Below, one piece after another: positions 44,493 to 57,657 of a stretch of DNA of 64,000 nt. Both the position numbers and the translations under genes were made by a program. This DNA is from Odiellus spinosus. Its lineage: Eukaryota > Arthropoda > Arachnida > Opiliones > Phalangiidae. The notes beneath the pieces were generated by a model. The model did no database searches, was not told the DNA's origin, and was given only the letters and a program-made list of their open reading frames with translations. Positions within the stretch are counted from its first letter, which is position 1; the number at the start of each line of letters is the position of its first letter. Location: NCBI GenBank assembly GCA_963920705.1, contig OY987231.1, positions 7,123,424-7,187,423 on the forward strand, written 5' to 3'.

Positions 44493-44910
44493 CACGCGCT
44501 GCCATCTAGAAGTAAACTAAAAAGTAGTCCAAATTATGTTCTATTCTGATCCGGTAAATATCACGCGCTACCATTTAGATAAAAACAGGACTGATCCCAA
44601 GTGGTTAGCTTAATGTTTAGCCCTGATTCATCAAAAATAACTCGCTGCCATCTAGCAGTGAACTTACAAAAAGGCCAGGCTATGTTCAACCATCATCCAG
44701 AAAAATCTCGCGCTGCCATCTTGCTCTAAACATGCAGACATGGTTCTTATAAGTTGTAAATAATGTACGCCTTATATTCTCTCCCGCGTCTCGTGACCCC
44801 TGTCGCCTTTCCGAACAACTGTGGCTAGAGAGGTCCCAATTTTAACTACGCTTGAGTTTGCCGGTTCCAATAAGTTCATGCGTAAAGATGACACTGCTGA
44901 CATCTAGCAA
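44493..44910. repeat. Five CTCF-like GCTGCCATCTAG motifs in a degenerate 70-80 bp tandem repeat
   Basis: CACGCGCTGCCATCTAGAAG at 44493, TCACGCGCTACCATTTAGAT at 44561, CTCGCTGCCATCTAGCAGTG at 44641, TCTCGCGCTGCCATCTTGCT at 44707 and CACTGCTGACATCTAGCAAT at 44892. All have the same orientation. The opposite strand reads CTAGATGGCAGCGC, similar to a CTCF core. Confidence 0.7.
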
Positions 44911-46573
44911 TAAACTAACAAAAATCACTGATCAAGGCTTATTCAACGTACAATTTATATGATCAGCCCTATTTACTGAACTCTTAAGGCAGGCTTAGTG
45001 TTGAAAAAAGATAGGGAAAACATTCCAATTCGCGCAGTTTCCCTTTGAAGGAGAGGATAAAGGCGCGCCTAACTCCGCGTAAGTTCATTGGATGGGTGTT
45101 TTAATTATGTTTTAGCGCGAAAGCCCCAGTCTTATTTCGTCGAAAGCTATTGATTGAAAGTTTCCAAAAATAGGCTTAGAAGTTTTAAAGCCCAATTTCG
45201 AGATTACGCGTATATATTTTTGATGAGTGTATTCTTAGGCCTAATTATTGTAATTTGTCGACATTTAAATTCGGAAGTGGGGAAATATATTTTGATTCGA
45301 ATATATATTATATATACGTAGTCTAAGAGATAGTAACTTCCATCCTAATTACACTAAATAATTCGCGTGCTTTCGTAAAAAAAAAAAAGAAATGGAACTT
45401 GAATTTGGCGAGTTACGCACGAAGTTGCATTTCCGGAGGCGGGATCTACAAATCGCGCGATATTTTATGAATATTTTTAACTAGGAAAACATTTTAAATG
45501 CCATGAGCATTTTTTGATTATTAAAAAACAACGATTTAGAGACAATTTCGTAATGAATGTTCATAAAAGATGACGTACAGGTTGAACGATTTTATAATTA
45601 GAATAAAGCGTTTTGTTGGTAGTTTACGAAGAAAGTTCAGAGATGTGGATACCGTTAGAAAAATTGCGGTTGGTAGTACGAGGCCAAGAGAGAATTAGGC
45701 CTTAAATAGGCTAATTGACGTAATTTCGGGTGTTTTTAACTATTTATCTTTCAATTTCTATTTATTTAGCGTATTAAGTTAAAATATTTAATAACATACG
45801 AGTTTCAATGTAATCTAGTATGTTTTTGACAAATTACAAATCCTAATAAACCACTTTTAAACTCAGAAAAATCATTGAAAAAGCATTGAGCGCCTGTAAA
45901 AATGTTCCAACCTTGGTACAACGGTGTCCGGGGCAGAGTAGCCCACCAGGGGAGAATCTCATTTTTTTTTTCCACCAAATTCAACATCTATTTTTAAAAG
46001 GCATCCCGTAAAAACATGGATGACAAATCCGGCTAGACATAACCCAGATGGTTCCGTAGTTTTTTTGTATTTTTAATATCATTCGTACCAACGAAGCGAG
46101 CGAGCAGGCAGACATTTCTAACAATAATAGGGTTCGCTAGAGCCCTATGATTATCATTTCATTTTACGTGTGGCTCCCATTCCATTGAAGCGTAAGGAAT
46201 TCCCGCCGATTTACAGAGAGAGAGAGAGAGAGAGATTGAGTGAGGAAGTAGGACCCCTATTAGAGCTAGGTTCACACATAGACAACATCAAAATGGTTTA
46301 GATTTAAATAAATTCGAATAAAATTAATCAGAGAAAAATTTCAGGCAATTTCAGTTTTTGAAATTAATATTAGAGATTATGATAAAAATAATTTGACTTA
46401 ATAAACAAAAATACCCCTAAGTTTACGTTCAAAATTGATATTTAACTTAATATTTGATGGTGAATTTTTAAGTGGTGAATCGATTTAGGTCCAAGTGATT
46501 AAACGAATGAATTGAGTTAAAAACTTGCCTAAACTAACCTTGAATAAGTTATTTCCAATTATTTGAAAGTCGA
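44911..46573. other. No gene recognised; AG microsatellite at 46215-46235
   Basis: AT-rich. Contains a GCGCAGTTTCCCTTTGAAGG fragment near 45031, an F6-like GCTAGGTTCACAC near 46266 and an (AG)n run. No coding signal. Confidence 0.5.
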
Positions 46574-48034
46574 TCCATTGGACAAAGTCCCTTGCTAGAT
46601 CCATTGGACAAAGTCCCTTGCTAGATCAATTGGACAAAGTCCCTTGCTAGATCAATTGGACAAAGTCCCTTGCTAGATCAATTGGACAAAGTCCCTTGCT
46701 AGATCAATTGGACAAAGTCCCTTGCTAGATCAATTGGACAAAGTCCCTTGCTAGATCAATTGGACAAAGTCCCTTGCTAGATCAATTGGACAAAGTCCCT
46801 TGCTAGATCAATTGGACAAAGTCCCTTGCTAGATCAATTGGACAAAGTCCCTTGTTAGATCAATTGGACAAAGTCCCTTGCTAGATCAATTGGACAAAGT
46901 CCCTTGCTAGATCAATTGGACAAAGTCCCTTGCTAGATCAATTGGACAAAGTCCCTTGCTAGATCAATTGGACAAAGTCCCTTGCTAGATCAATTGGACA
47001 AAGTCCCTTGCTAGATCAATTGGACAAAGTCCCTTGCTAGATCAATTGGACAAAGTCCCTTGCTAGATCAATTGGACAAAGTCCCTTGCTAGATCAATTG
47101 GACAAAGTCCCTTGCTAGATCAATTGGACAAAGTCCCTTGCTAGATCAATTGGACAAAGTCCCTTGCTAGATCAATTGGACAAAGTCCCTTGCTAGATCA
47201 ATTGGACAAAGTCCCTTGCTAGATCAATTGGACAAAGTCCCTTGCTAGATCAATTGGACAAAGTCCCTTGCTAGATCAATTGGACAAAGTCCCTTGCTAG
47301 ATCAATTGGACAAAGTCCCTTGCTAGATCAATTGGACAAAGTCCCTTGCTAGATCAATTGGACAAAGTCCCTTGCTAGATCAATTGGACAAAGTCCCTTG
47401 CTAGATCAATTGGACAAAGTCCCTTGCTAGATCAATTGGACAAAGTCCCTTGCTAGATCAATTGGACAAAGTCCCTTGCTAGATCAATTGGACAAAGTCC
47501 CTTGCTAGATCAATTGGACAAAGTCCCTTGCTAGATCAATTGGACAAAGTCCCTTGCTAGATCAATTGGACAAAGTCCCTTGCTAGATCAATTGGACAAA
47601 GTCCCTTGCTAGATCAATTGGACAAAGTCCCTTGCTAGATCAATTGGACAAAGTCCCTTGCTAGATCAATTGGACAAAGTCCCTTGCTAGATCAATTGGA
47701 CAAAGTCCCTTGCTAGATCAATTGGACAAAGTCCCTTGCTAGATCAATTGGACAAAGTCAATTGCTAGATCAATTGGACAAAGTCCCTTGCTAGATCAAT
47801 TGGACAAAGTCTCTTGCTAGATCAATTGGACAAAGTCTCTTGCTAGATCAATTGGACAAAGTCTCTTGCTAGATCAATTGGACAAAGTCTCTTGCTAGAT
47901 CAATTGGACAAAGTCTCTTGCTAGATCAATTGGACAAAGTCTCTTGCTAGATCAATTGGACAAAGTCTCTTGCTAGATCAATTGGACAAAGTCTCTTGCT
48001 AGATCAATTGGACAAAGTCCCTTGTTAGATCAAA
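46574..48034. repeat. 26-bp satellite, about 56 copies
   Basis: Unit TGGACAAAGTCCCTTGCTAG plus ATCAAT. Nearly all copies are identical. The first two have ATCCAT, one has TTGTTAG, one has GTCAATTGC, and about eight consecutive copies (about 47805-48003) have GTCTCTTGC. Confidence 0.98.
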
Positions 48035-48310
48035 TTGGATATTGAAGCCCCTTGTATTGACGCCATTTGGCGATCAGTTAGACAACACTACTTGTCGATC
48101 ATTTGAAAATCAATCAATTGTACAAAATCCCCCTTATCGATCATTTCAAAGTCGATCGATTGGACAAAAGTTATTGTAAATCTTTTCAAAGTTGATCAAT
48201 ATGGCAAAACTCCTTCTCGATAATGTCCATCAATTGGACAAAACCTCTTGTTGGATCAATTAAACAAAACCCATTGTTAATCATTTTAAAAGTCAATCAA
48301 TTGTATTTGT
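48035..48310. repeat. Decayed edge of the 26-bp satellite
   Basis: Irregular units keep GATCAATTGGACAAA-like words (ATCAATTGTACAAAATCCCC, GTCGATCGATTGGACAAAAG). They probably represent older units escaping homogenisation. Confidence 0.75.
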
Positions 48311-48804
48311 TTTTTGATTTATTTTTGATTTTTTATTCAGGTGTGAATGTACCTCTCATTGCTTCGAATGAAGACAAAATAAGATATATAAATAAAAAAA
48401 TATAGGGTAGTACGTTGGGGGGGGGAGGCGGCTTTTAAGCCGATGGCCTAAGTGCGCTCCGGATTGCGCCCTGGAACAATAATGTATTACCAGATACGAG
48501 TTTGTTCAATTCGCATCAAACGATGTTACGAGGTATATACGATATTGGCGTGGTATTTCCTAATAAACGAGTTTCTTGATTTTTACACTCATTCCCCGGT
48601 TTATCTCTATTAACTCGGATACATCAAACGGTCTATAAAACATAACGCAATCTGTTCAATTCATTACAGTTAATAAAGGGATAGTAGGGAAGTAGAAAAC
48701 GAGGTAGAGTGTTACCCCTAAAAGAAACAGTACCACGTGAAATATGCTTAACATTTTAAACTCGTGCAAGGTGACGTTGTATCACAGAGATATAGGCCTA
48801 TTAA

Positions 48805-48945
48805 AGATACTACCTGCGATTTTTAAATCCCCTTTAAAGTCGCCTTCTTTTCTAGCTTTGCAGACGACGTTGACTATAAAAACTGTACAGTCAAAGCTAG
48901 GTTGTGCTCATTTTAAAGGGGAAAATTGTAGAGCAGATAGGGCCT
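48805..48945. mobile_element. F3 foldback element, copy d
   Basis: TTAA at 48801-48804. ACCTGCGATTTTTAAATCCC at the left and GAGCAGATAGGGCCT at the right. Confidence 0.8.
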
Positions 48946-48957
48946 AAATTTAAAGTG

Positions 48958-49215
48958 GACAACACATCTGGCGACTCGATTAGGGCCTTGTCAAATTAAT
49001 CTAACCCGAATTCAACAAAAGTTCAGCAAATTAAATTTAAATTTTGTTCCCTGTTAAAATCTGGGTTATTTCATTTGGCCTATTTGATCAAATTATGTCC
49101 CAATTACTTATTTATAACATTTTTGTACAAATTAGAAGATTTTGAAATAAATAAATTGGATATTTGGCGATACAAGTTACGGGAATTAGTGTGATTAAGG
49201 TGGTTTTCAATAAGA
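48958..49215. mobile_element. F7-like fragment (uncertain)
   Basis: CTCGATTAGGGCCTTGTCAA resembles the F7 left end at about 7861. The rest is weakly similar. Confidence 0.4.
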
Positions 49216-49901
49216 TTTATTAAATGAAAACAAAGTGCCTAAAATCTCGTGGCTACTACCACTTTAAGTAATTCAAATCGGCACTAACATCGTACGAATT
49301 ACTGAAATGAAAACGAACAAGCCATATTAGTGGAGTTTATAGACTAAGAGATGTCGAGAGGAGCAAAAAAGAATAAAAAAAACTCAAATGTACTCGTTGT
49401 AGTGGAAATAAAATAGGAGTACGGGTCAGAGATGGATAGAAGGAGGAGGAGGAGAAGAAGGATTTAAAAAACGGTAAAATTGCACTACGGTATTGTACTC
49501 TTTCAATAACGGAAATGGTACAAGGGGAGGATTTCTCTCTCGCTCTCTCGACCTCGCGTGAGTTTTTCAAGTATTTTTAACCGTTGGGACTCTTTTTTTA
49601 GGGGAACTAGAAGAGCTATTGGAAATTTGAGAATCCCGCGCGTGGATATAGAATGAGATTGGAATTGTAATGAAGGACGAAATGAGGGATTTTACTATTG
49701 AGAGGATTAGGCTTAGCGAATGTTAGGGTTAAGCTTATACGTTGATATTTTTTTATTACATTTCAATGTAAAGGATGAAATTGTATCATCGTGTTACGAA
49801 TTGGGGGAAACATTCTTAACAAATGTTACGTAGTGATAACAACATTTATGTTCGGTTGAAAATTTTCCGATTAATTTTCGTGTTTCACCTAGGATTATTA
49901 A

Positions 49902-50333
49902 AGAGGAACTTGGAGCTGTACCAAAAAAAACGTATCGAGAGTTTTCAATTAACTTTTAGACACGTTTTTGTTGTTTAAATTAATATCTAAAGTTTGGTAA
50001 AATTGAATAAAAGAAAATATAAAATCGGGCAGATTCAACAGCGCTTGTAATGTCCTAACATTAAAAGAATAGGCCGGCGTTTGATGCCTAATACCTTGGC
50101 CGAAAAACGCCGGCCTATTCTTTTAATTTTGGACATTACAAGCGCTATTGAAGGCTAAAACAATAATAATAATGCCCAGAATTTAAATTTAGTTTCATTC
50201 AAACTTTACCTAAATTTATAAATTAATTTAAAGATCAAAATCGTGCCTAATAATTGTTTGAAACGTACGTTTTTTGACATGGTGAGTCCGAAAATAAATT
50301 CAAAAGCTGTTCCATTTTTAGCTCCTTTCCATT
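49902..50333. mobile_element. F1 foldback element, copy E
   Basis: TTAA at 49898-49901 and 50334-50337. Central arms TAACATTAAAAGAATAGGCC and GGCCTATTCTTTTAATTTTG. The terminal bases are more diverged than in copy C. Confidence 0.85.
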
Positions 50334-50337
50334 TTAA

Positions 50338-51739
50338 CAATCTATTTTCATACTATTTGAATAGATAAATATATAAAAAGCTCAGTTCGGCTTGATCAAC
50401 TTGTTAGTTTAGCGGTCGCGTCACTGTAGACGTCACTCATCCCCTAGAGTTCCGGATGTATAAAGAGCGCAGGCGCGGTGAAAGCAGGCGTTAAGCTTGA
50501 GAGTGAAACTAGAGATCTTTAGAATTTTGTCATTTTGACTGCGGGCGCCGTGTTTCTGTACAAGAAACGTCACAGGTGACGTCGACGCTCAACTTACGAA
50601 AAAGGACTCCTCCCTTTTATATATTTATCTATTTATAGTCCTGTCATTATTAAGCTATACAATTATTTACCCTCTGGGCGAAATCACGGAAAAAGCCCCC
50701 ACCAAATTTAACTAAATCTCACTATATAGAAAGCGAAATTCCTGTAAACATAAACTCATAATCATATTATACAATATATCTTTAATATTTTATATATTTG
50801 TATATATAGTATAATACAATTTTTATCATATAACCATCTACATAATGGGTATTATTACTACATATATATACTCGGGGAGTGGGGCATTGTTGGTAGTTTC
50901 CCCTTCTTCCACTCCTACCCACCCTCCATGGTATATATATATATATGTTGCGCAAACTGAAAGGTGGGTTATGTAAACAGGAGGTTTTACGACAATCTAC
51001 ACGTGTATTTTCAATAGCACATCACTCTCAGCAGAGCCCACTCTCTCCGTTCTCTCTAATCCGCGATCCACGAAGCCAATTCAAGCGGAAACCTCGGCAC
51101 CCAAATCCGTACACGTGACCCGGGGGTTGATCCTACACTGTATCCTCTAGTGCATCAAATACTCCGTCTTCTCTTTCTCGCAAGCAACGTGCTCAAAACT
51201 GGTGGAGCTTTAATTCTCTACTGGATCTGTATCCAAGTTTTATCTTTCCCTTTAACGTTTATTCGTCGGTTCAGTTACGATAAACGGAATGTAGAGAGCT
51301 AGGGCACCCGACCGAGACAGATTAAGATGACAATGATACAATAGATAAGGCGTGCGCGCCCCGGATAAAGCTAGATATCCTAACCCCCAGTCCATCATCC
51401 CCCATCTCTCGATCATATGTTTATATAAGGAATGACGCGAATATGATGACGTACCAGAGGGAAGATGGGAATGTTTGTTTTTATTAGCGTGTATTATTGT
51501 GTAATCTAGTACACGCGTAAGTATAGCCTACGTTCGAATAAATCAAAGCATCATTTTTAACTGATTTTAATTTTATATGATTGAGTATTTTAACGACTTA
51601 ATTATTAATTAAACTCCAGAGCGTGATAACTAAATTAATATATATTTTCATCTTAAGATTTTTCATAACATTTCAGAAAGCCTTTTACAGGACAATATCC
51701 TTTCATTTTTTTCCTAACCTTTTAAAGATTAATTTTTCA
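50338..51739. other. No gene recognised; moderately GC-rich part at 51000-51480
   Basis: 50400-50630 has GTGACGTCGACGCTCAACTT-like words reminiscent of F7. 51000-51480 is richer in G+C, with a TATATAAACA box on the minus strand near 51420, but no coding exon could be read. Confidence 0.4.
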
Positions 51740-52935
51740 CTAATTATTAGCTCAGTTTTGAAATTCCCAGACTTTCCCTCATCAATTTAGCCTAATTTTA
51801 AAATTCCCAGACTTTCCCTCATCAATTTAGCCTAATTTTAAAATTCCCAGATATTTCCCTAATTAATTTAGCCCAGTTTTATAATTCCCAGACTTTCCCA
51901 AACCTAAATAGTTTAGTCCAATTTTTAAATTCTCAAGTTTTTATTTCGACAATCAATTTACTCAAATTTTGAAATTCAGACTTTCCCTAATAAATTTAGT
52001 CCAATTCTGAAATTCCCAGACATTGACCTAATCAATTCAGTCTAATTTTCAAATTACCAGACATTTTCCTAATCAATTTAGTCCAATTTTGAAATTCCCA
52101 GACATTCCCTAATCAATTTAGCTCAGTTTTGAAATTATAAGATATTTCCCTAGTCAATTTAGTCCAATTATGAAATTACCAGATATTTTCTTATTAATTT
52201 AGCTGAGTTTTGAAATTCCCAGACATTTCCTAATCAATTTAGCTCAGTTTTGAAATTCCTCGATAATTCCATAATTAATTTAGCTCAAATTGAAATTCCC
52301 AGACATTTCCCTAATCAATTTAATCAAATTTTAAAATTCTCAGACATTTCCCTAATCAATTTAATCCAATTTTAAAATTCTCAGACATTTAACTAATCAA
52401 TTTAATCAAATTTTAAAATTGTCAGACTTTCCCAAATCAATTTAATCAAATTTTAAAATTCTCGGACATTTCCCTAATCAATTAAATCTAATTTTAAAAT
52501 TTTCAGACATTTCCCTAATCAATTTAATCAAATTTTAAAATTCTCGGACATTTCCCTAATCAATTTAATCAAATTTTAAAATTTTCAGACATTTCCCTAA
52601 TCAACTTAATCAAATTTTAAAATTGTCAGACATTTCCCTAATCAATTTAATCAAATTTTAAAATTCTCAGACTTTCCCTAATCAATTTCATCATATTTTA
52701 AAATTCTCAGACTTTCCCTAATCAATTTCATCATATTAGGGAAAGTCTCAGACTTTTCCTAATCAACTTAATCAAATTTTAAAATTCTCGGACATTTCCC
52801 TAATCAATTAAATCTAATTTTAAAATTGTCAGACTTTTCCCTAATCAATTTAATCCAATTTTAAAATTCCCAGCCATTTCATTAATAAATATAATGCAAT
52901 TTTAAAATTCCCAGACAATTCCTTAATAAATATAG
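51740..52935. repeat. Degenerate minisatellite of about 41 bp, nearly 30 units
   Basis: Units read CCCTAATCAATTTAATCAAA then TTTTAAAATTCTCAGACATT. They are more divergent at the left (TAGCTCAGTTTTGAAATTCC) and more uniform in the centre. Confidence 0.92.
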
Positions 52936-53410
52936 CTTTCTAGGCTAAATCTCTCCTAAATTTCCATTTGAAGTTGATGAAAAATCCGTGACCACATTGC
53001 ACTTTTAAATTCAATTAAACAAAACCTTGCAAAAATTAGTCACCAAAATAAATTAAAATTATTACTTATATATTGAGGCAGTAACAAAATTAAGGAAACA
53101 CCATGGTTTGAACTTTGCGCTATTGCTATGACAATTTGTTAAAAAAAATTAAAATTCAATATGCGCGTAAACTTGTAAAAACACAAGTCAAAGTCCTTTA
53201 GAAATTCCACGGTTTTATTTTTCTTTTTTTTTTTTTTCTTTTTAAATGTTTTTTTTTAAATTATATGAAAATACGCCCTCCAAAAACTTGTCCAATCAGT
53301 ATGGAAATTCAACGTTTATAAACTAAAGTTAGCTTTTATTTCAAAAGAAACAGGATGGCTGAGAAAATACAGCGAACGAATTTTCTAAAAGATGAAAACT
53401 CTGAACTAAG

Positions 53411-53440
<30 letters not shown>
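53411..53440. repeat. Poly-A run (30 A)
   Basis: An uninterrupted A tract with no adjacent gene-like or SINE-like body. Confidence 0.95.
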
Positions 53441-53442
<2 letters not shown>

Positions 53443-53688
53443 TTCGCCGCGTAAAACCTACTTTGAAATTCAAAACATATGTAAATATTTCAACTACACG
53501 GCTACCGGAAGAATATTACAGCGCTCAAACTTAATAATAATAAAAAAAATAAACTGGTTAAGATTTTAACATATTTCTCTACGAAATTAAGGTTAACCTA
53601 AAATTAATAATATTTAATTTGGTTTATAATTTAATAAAGTTAAAGGTGAAGTATCATCTAAAATTGACCATGATATTGAAATAGAACT

Positions 53689-54210
53689 AGAGCTCGGAAT
53701 TGGATAATGAATAACTTAGGATATCCTTTGATAACAAGGCTTTTTTCAGATATTTTTAATCTCGGATAAATTGTTAATATAAAATCATAAATTATATAAA
53801 CAATTATACGGAGATAAAATTTTAAGCTTGATTAATAAACAAATTACGCGTTTATTCGAACGGATAATGCGAAGATAAAAATATGACGTTTCTGGAAATC
53901 CGTGTAGAATGAAATATAATAATTAGATTTTAATCTAAATTGAAAGGAACAGCGACTAAATTACTACATTCTAGCTTCGTTATCTCGATTTGGGTTAAAT
54001 CCGCGAAGAAACTTAGTTTCAAATTGTTCTTATCGGCGAATGAATAACGTATCAATTTCCTATAACAATGAGTGCGAATAAAAAGTTTGCTTTATATTCG
54101 GATACGTTAACTCGAATAAGAAATGGATATCTTTCGCGACCGGATAATATCTGGTTGACATTCACGATGGTCTTATTCAATTAATAAAAGTTACACGAAT
54201 TCCGAAGCTG
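53689..54210. mobile_element. F8 element, copy 2, reverse orientation
   Basis: Starts AGAGCTCGGAATTGG and ends GAATTCCGAAGCTGT. The body is closely similar to the inverse of 10083-10639. Confidence 0.8.
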
Positions 54211-54551
54211 TACGCTTATGAACACCAGAAGGTTTTATTATTCATCTTTACGCATTAAGAATGGTGTCCAATGTTAATAGCCATAGATAAGAGCGACTAA
54301 ATGAGGCCCTGAACTCCAATATAGGCTCATAAATAATTAACTTTCAAAACATAATTAAAGTTTATTCAAAGACTAGGTATACCACTGAACCAAGAGTTAA
54401 ACTATTTCCGTACAAAACATGGTATTGGGGAGACAGTAAAAGACTAAAGGAAAGGGAAAAGAAGGCACGATCTCACGTATCTAATTAAATCAAAACTTAA
54501 TTTGAAATAGGACCTGTCCTTATTTAAATTGATGTAATGTTTGAAGATTTT

Positions 54552-55037
54552 AAAGTGAGGCTGTCAATGATTTTCCATTAACTACAAATGGAAAATGAGT
54601 ATCATTTTCAAAAAGATTGTTAAAACACGAATAAAAATATATATACATATCGCATCGAAAAGATTAACGCGAAAGTAAAAATACATATTTTATAATCGAC
54701 ATTTACGAAATTTTTAAAATAAAAATTCTCCGCAATCTACGTCATCACTATATGGTCGCGTGACTATTGTAGAGCCTACAGTTGATTTTCGCGCTTTCTG
54801 ACACGTGATAAGATCGCATTCGCGCGTTCTTTTTCGTAAAAGTACTTAATCCAGAAAGTCGTATGAAAATTATCGTTAATTACGTTCCAGAAATACATAT
54901 TTTTGAAATTTTAATTTCTTAAGAATAAGAAAGCTCAACCCAGAGTTGTAAAATTTGGAATATTGCGTTTTAAAAGTATGATAAAACGAAAAATTTAATC
55001 CATAGACATTCGAAAAAATGGTGACAGCCTCACTTTA
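54552..55037. mobile_element. F9 element with AAAGTGAGGCTGTCA ends
   Basis: AAAGTGAGGCTGTCAATGAT at the left and TGACAGCCTCACTTTA at the right are inverted. Related pieces are at 28913-29175, near 30166 and near 56259. Confidence 0.7.
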
Positions 55038-55351
55038 TATTTTAAAATCAGTTTTTTCTATGGCGTTTCCCACGCGTTATACGGGTCATAAAATTTGTTA
55101 TGGAAAATGTCACACCCTTTGTAATGAAGCTAAAAGAGGGGCGTTTAAAAAGCTTTTGAAAATTGTAATTTGGCAAAAGAAGCCGATAAGAATACGGTAG
55201 CGAACTTTGAAGACACTTTTTCAAGCCCACGAATGATAGATATAAGCGTATATAAGGGGCGAAATGAGGTGATTTTGACAACCTACGTTGGAAATCTGAA
55301 GTTTAAAACAAGTGAATGGAAAATTTAATATTCTATATTATGGCCTCTTAA

Positions 55352-55642
55352 AGTTATGGGCTTAAATTGAAAATACTAGTTACAAATGAAACTCGGAATC
55401 ACCAAGCCAAAGAAATGTATTCCGAAGACACGTTTTTGATGTTTAAATTAATTTCTGAAGTTTGGTAAACTTTGAATAAAAGTAAATATATTTTTACAAA
55501 CATTGTTGAAGGCTGAAATAATATGATTGGCTTGAATTTATATTTGCTTTACCAAGCTTTGGAAATAACTTTAAACACCAAAAACTTGTCTAAAAATCGT
55601 CTGAAAAAATCCTCGAATACATTTTAATCTCCAATTTCCCCT
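55352..55642. mobile_element. F1 foldback element, copy F (centre lost)
   Basis: TTAA at 55348-55351 and 55643-55646. GAAACTCGGAATCACCAAGC and TAGACACGTTTT-type blocks are recognisable. Both arms are decayed and the central palindrome is gone. Confidence 0.75.
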
Positions 55643-55646
55643 TTAA

Positions 55647-57313
55647 ATAATACCAAAAAAAAAACCCTACATTAATGCTTGAAAATATTCCCGACAGGTA
55701 ACGCTAGTTCCTCGAAGAACGCAATCCGATATAAAAATAAAAAAAACCCTAGAAAGTGGAGACTAGTCTGAAAGACTATACTGCAAGATCGTTGCTTACG
55801 ACGCGTGCAAAATTAATTTTCTTTTTCTTATTATCATTCGAGATTATATATTTCTTTTTTATTTAAGATTGTTTTAATAGTTTTTTTATTCCCATTGTGA
55901 TAAATATTTCAAAAAAGAAAACTCGATGGTTAAATTTTGATTCCCGAAAAATTTGGCTTTACAAAAGACTCTAAAATTAACGATGCAGGACTGTCGACAT
56001 CTCGTTAGAAATGACAATAAAAGGCTTTCGTGAAATGAATGGATTAACTAACGTACCAGAAAAAAAAATGCCTCATTTCGTTACGTTCGATTTAATCGAG
56101 AAGTTGAAAATCGCGAGACAAATAGTAATAAAAATTTGGGGAAAGAACTATTATTTTTAGTATATTGGTTTTTATCCCTATTCGTGGTAAACCAACGCAT
56201 TTATCATATATATTTTATAAAGGGTTAGTTACGCTCGATGAAATATTTTATTGTTAAAGTGAGGTTGCCAAGGATTTCATGCTTCAAGTTTACAACAAAG
56301 CATATTATGATTGGTATGTTGTTCTGACAGTTTTGTCGTCAGATCTGAGCTTTCGCCCAAGGAGAGAGGAAAAAATCCGAAAACTCTAAACGATCGAGAT
56401 ACGGAATTCGAAATTGCCCTCTCTAGCGGTTGAGATTGGAACTAAGTAGGCGGTGAAAATATTGCGCTGAACTTTCTAGACGTTTACGGGGGTGAAAATG
56501 TATCGACGGAAAACAACTCTCCCCTCTCTCGAGAAACGAAGGAGCGTGTCTCGCTCGGCCGTCGCGATTTCGAGTCTGATTTACTCTAGAAAGAATATAA
56601 CAGGCCTGGCCGCCCTTCTGTACAAATCGGAATACTTATGGTGAATACCATGGACTGAGAAAATCGGACTCACTTCATTGTCACCCGCAGTATGTCCTCT
56701 TATAAACTTGAAGGATGATTTACATGTGATAATAAATATATAGTTACCGGAATTTTCATTTCCTAAGTTGCGTATTTTAAACCCTAAAAGAGACCTCGAT
56801 TAAGGTATGTTTTATCCAATAGGAGCTGATAAAACGGGAAAAAGGTGGGGCGGAGTGATACAAGACGTTAAATCCGATAGATAAGAAAGTAGGTACGGCG
56901 AACTCTAATTGAAACGTCCATAAAGAGGAAATTTACAATAAAAATTATCTCGAAAACTATCTTCACGGATGATTGAATCAAAATTAGTTTTATTTCGCCG
57001 GATCTTATCCTTTTTTTTATTTTATACGGGTGGGTTCAAACCTAATATAGACGCGATAGACACGGGTTTAAGGTTTAGTACGATACTTAAACGATGACAT
57101 TGAAAACTCGAACATTATCCATTACAAATAAATTGGTATATACCACAGGAAACTGAGACAGGTTGAATTTTAGAAATGATTACGTAACAGGTAGAAAGTA
57201 ATATTCCAAAACCGAGTTTCATAGAGTAAAACTACACTGATATTAACTAAACCTAGGAGTAATACAAGCCACCATGGCACCCAATAAAGATACGAAGCCA
57301 CTAAGGTTGTCAA
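55647..57313. other. No feature recognised
   Basis: AT-rich; a somewhat GC-richer patch at 56370-56600 has no readable exon. An F9-like AAAGTGAGGTTGCCAAGGAT is near 56259. Confidence 0.5.
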
Positions 57314-57657
57314 AGGGACAATGCAATCTAATAACAAGTGATTTTCTATCGATTCCTTATTGTTTAAATAGGCCTAATCCAACAGTAAAGAAAAAACTAG
57401 AAATAAATTTAAAACTTACCAGTAAAATAGGCTTAGCTGGATTCATGGCGATCACCTGTACTCCCCATATAAGGAGTATCGACCAATGATATTAGTCGAT
57501 GGTCCTTATAAAGGGAGTTCAAGATTGCCACGAAGTTTTAAATAGATTTCTAGTTTAATATTTGTTAGTATTTTTTTTTTACATTTGGATTAGGCCTATT
57601 TAAAAGATAAAGAATCTATACAAAAAAAATCACTTGTTGTTAGGTTGCATTCTCCCT
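57314..57657. mobile_element. F2 foldback element, copy d
   Basis: Right TTAA at 57658-57661; the left flank is GTCA, probably mutated. ATCGATTCCTTATTGTTTAA, TAGGCTTAGCTGGATTCATG and TTAGGTTGCATTCTCCCT match the family. Confidence 0.85.

Noticed and set aside
53411-53440. SINE or retrogene tail (30 A)
   Set aside because: No conserved body or target duplication was seen next to the A run, and similar homopolymers occur across the window.
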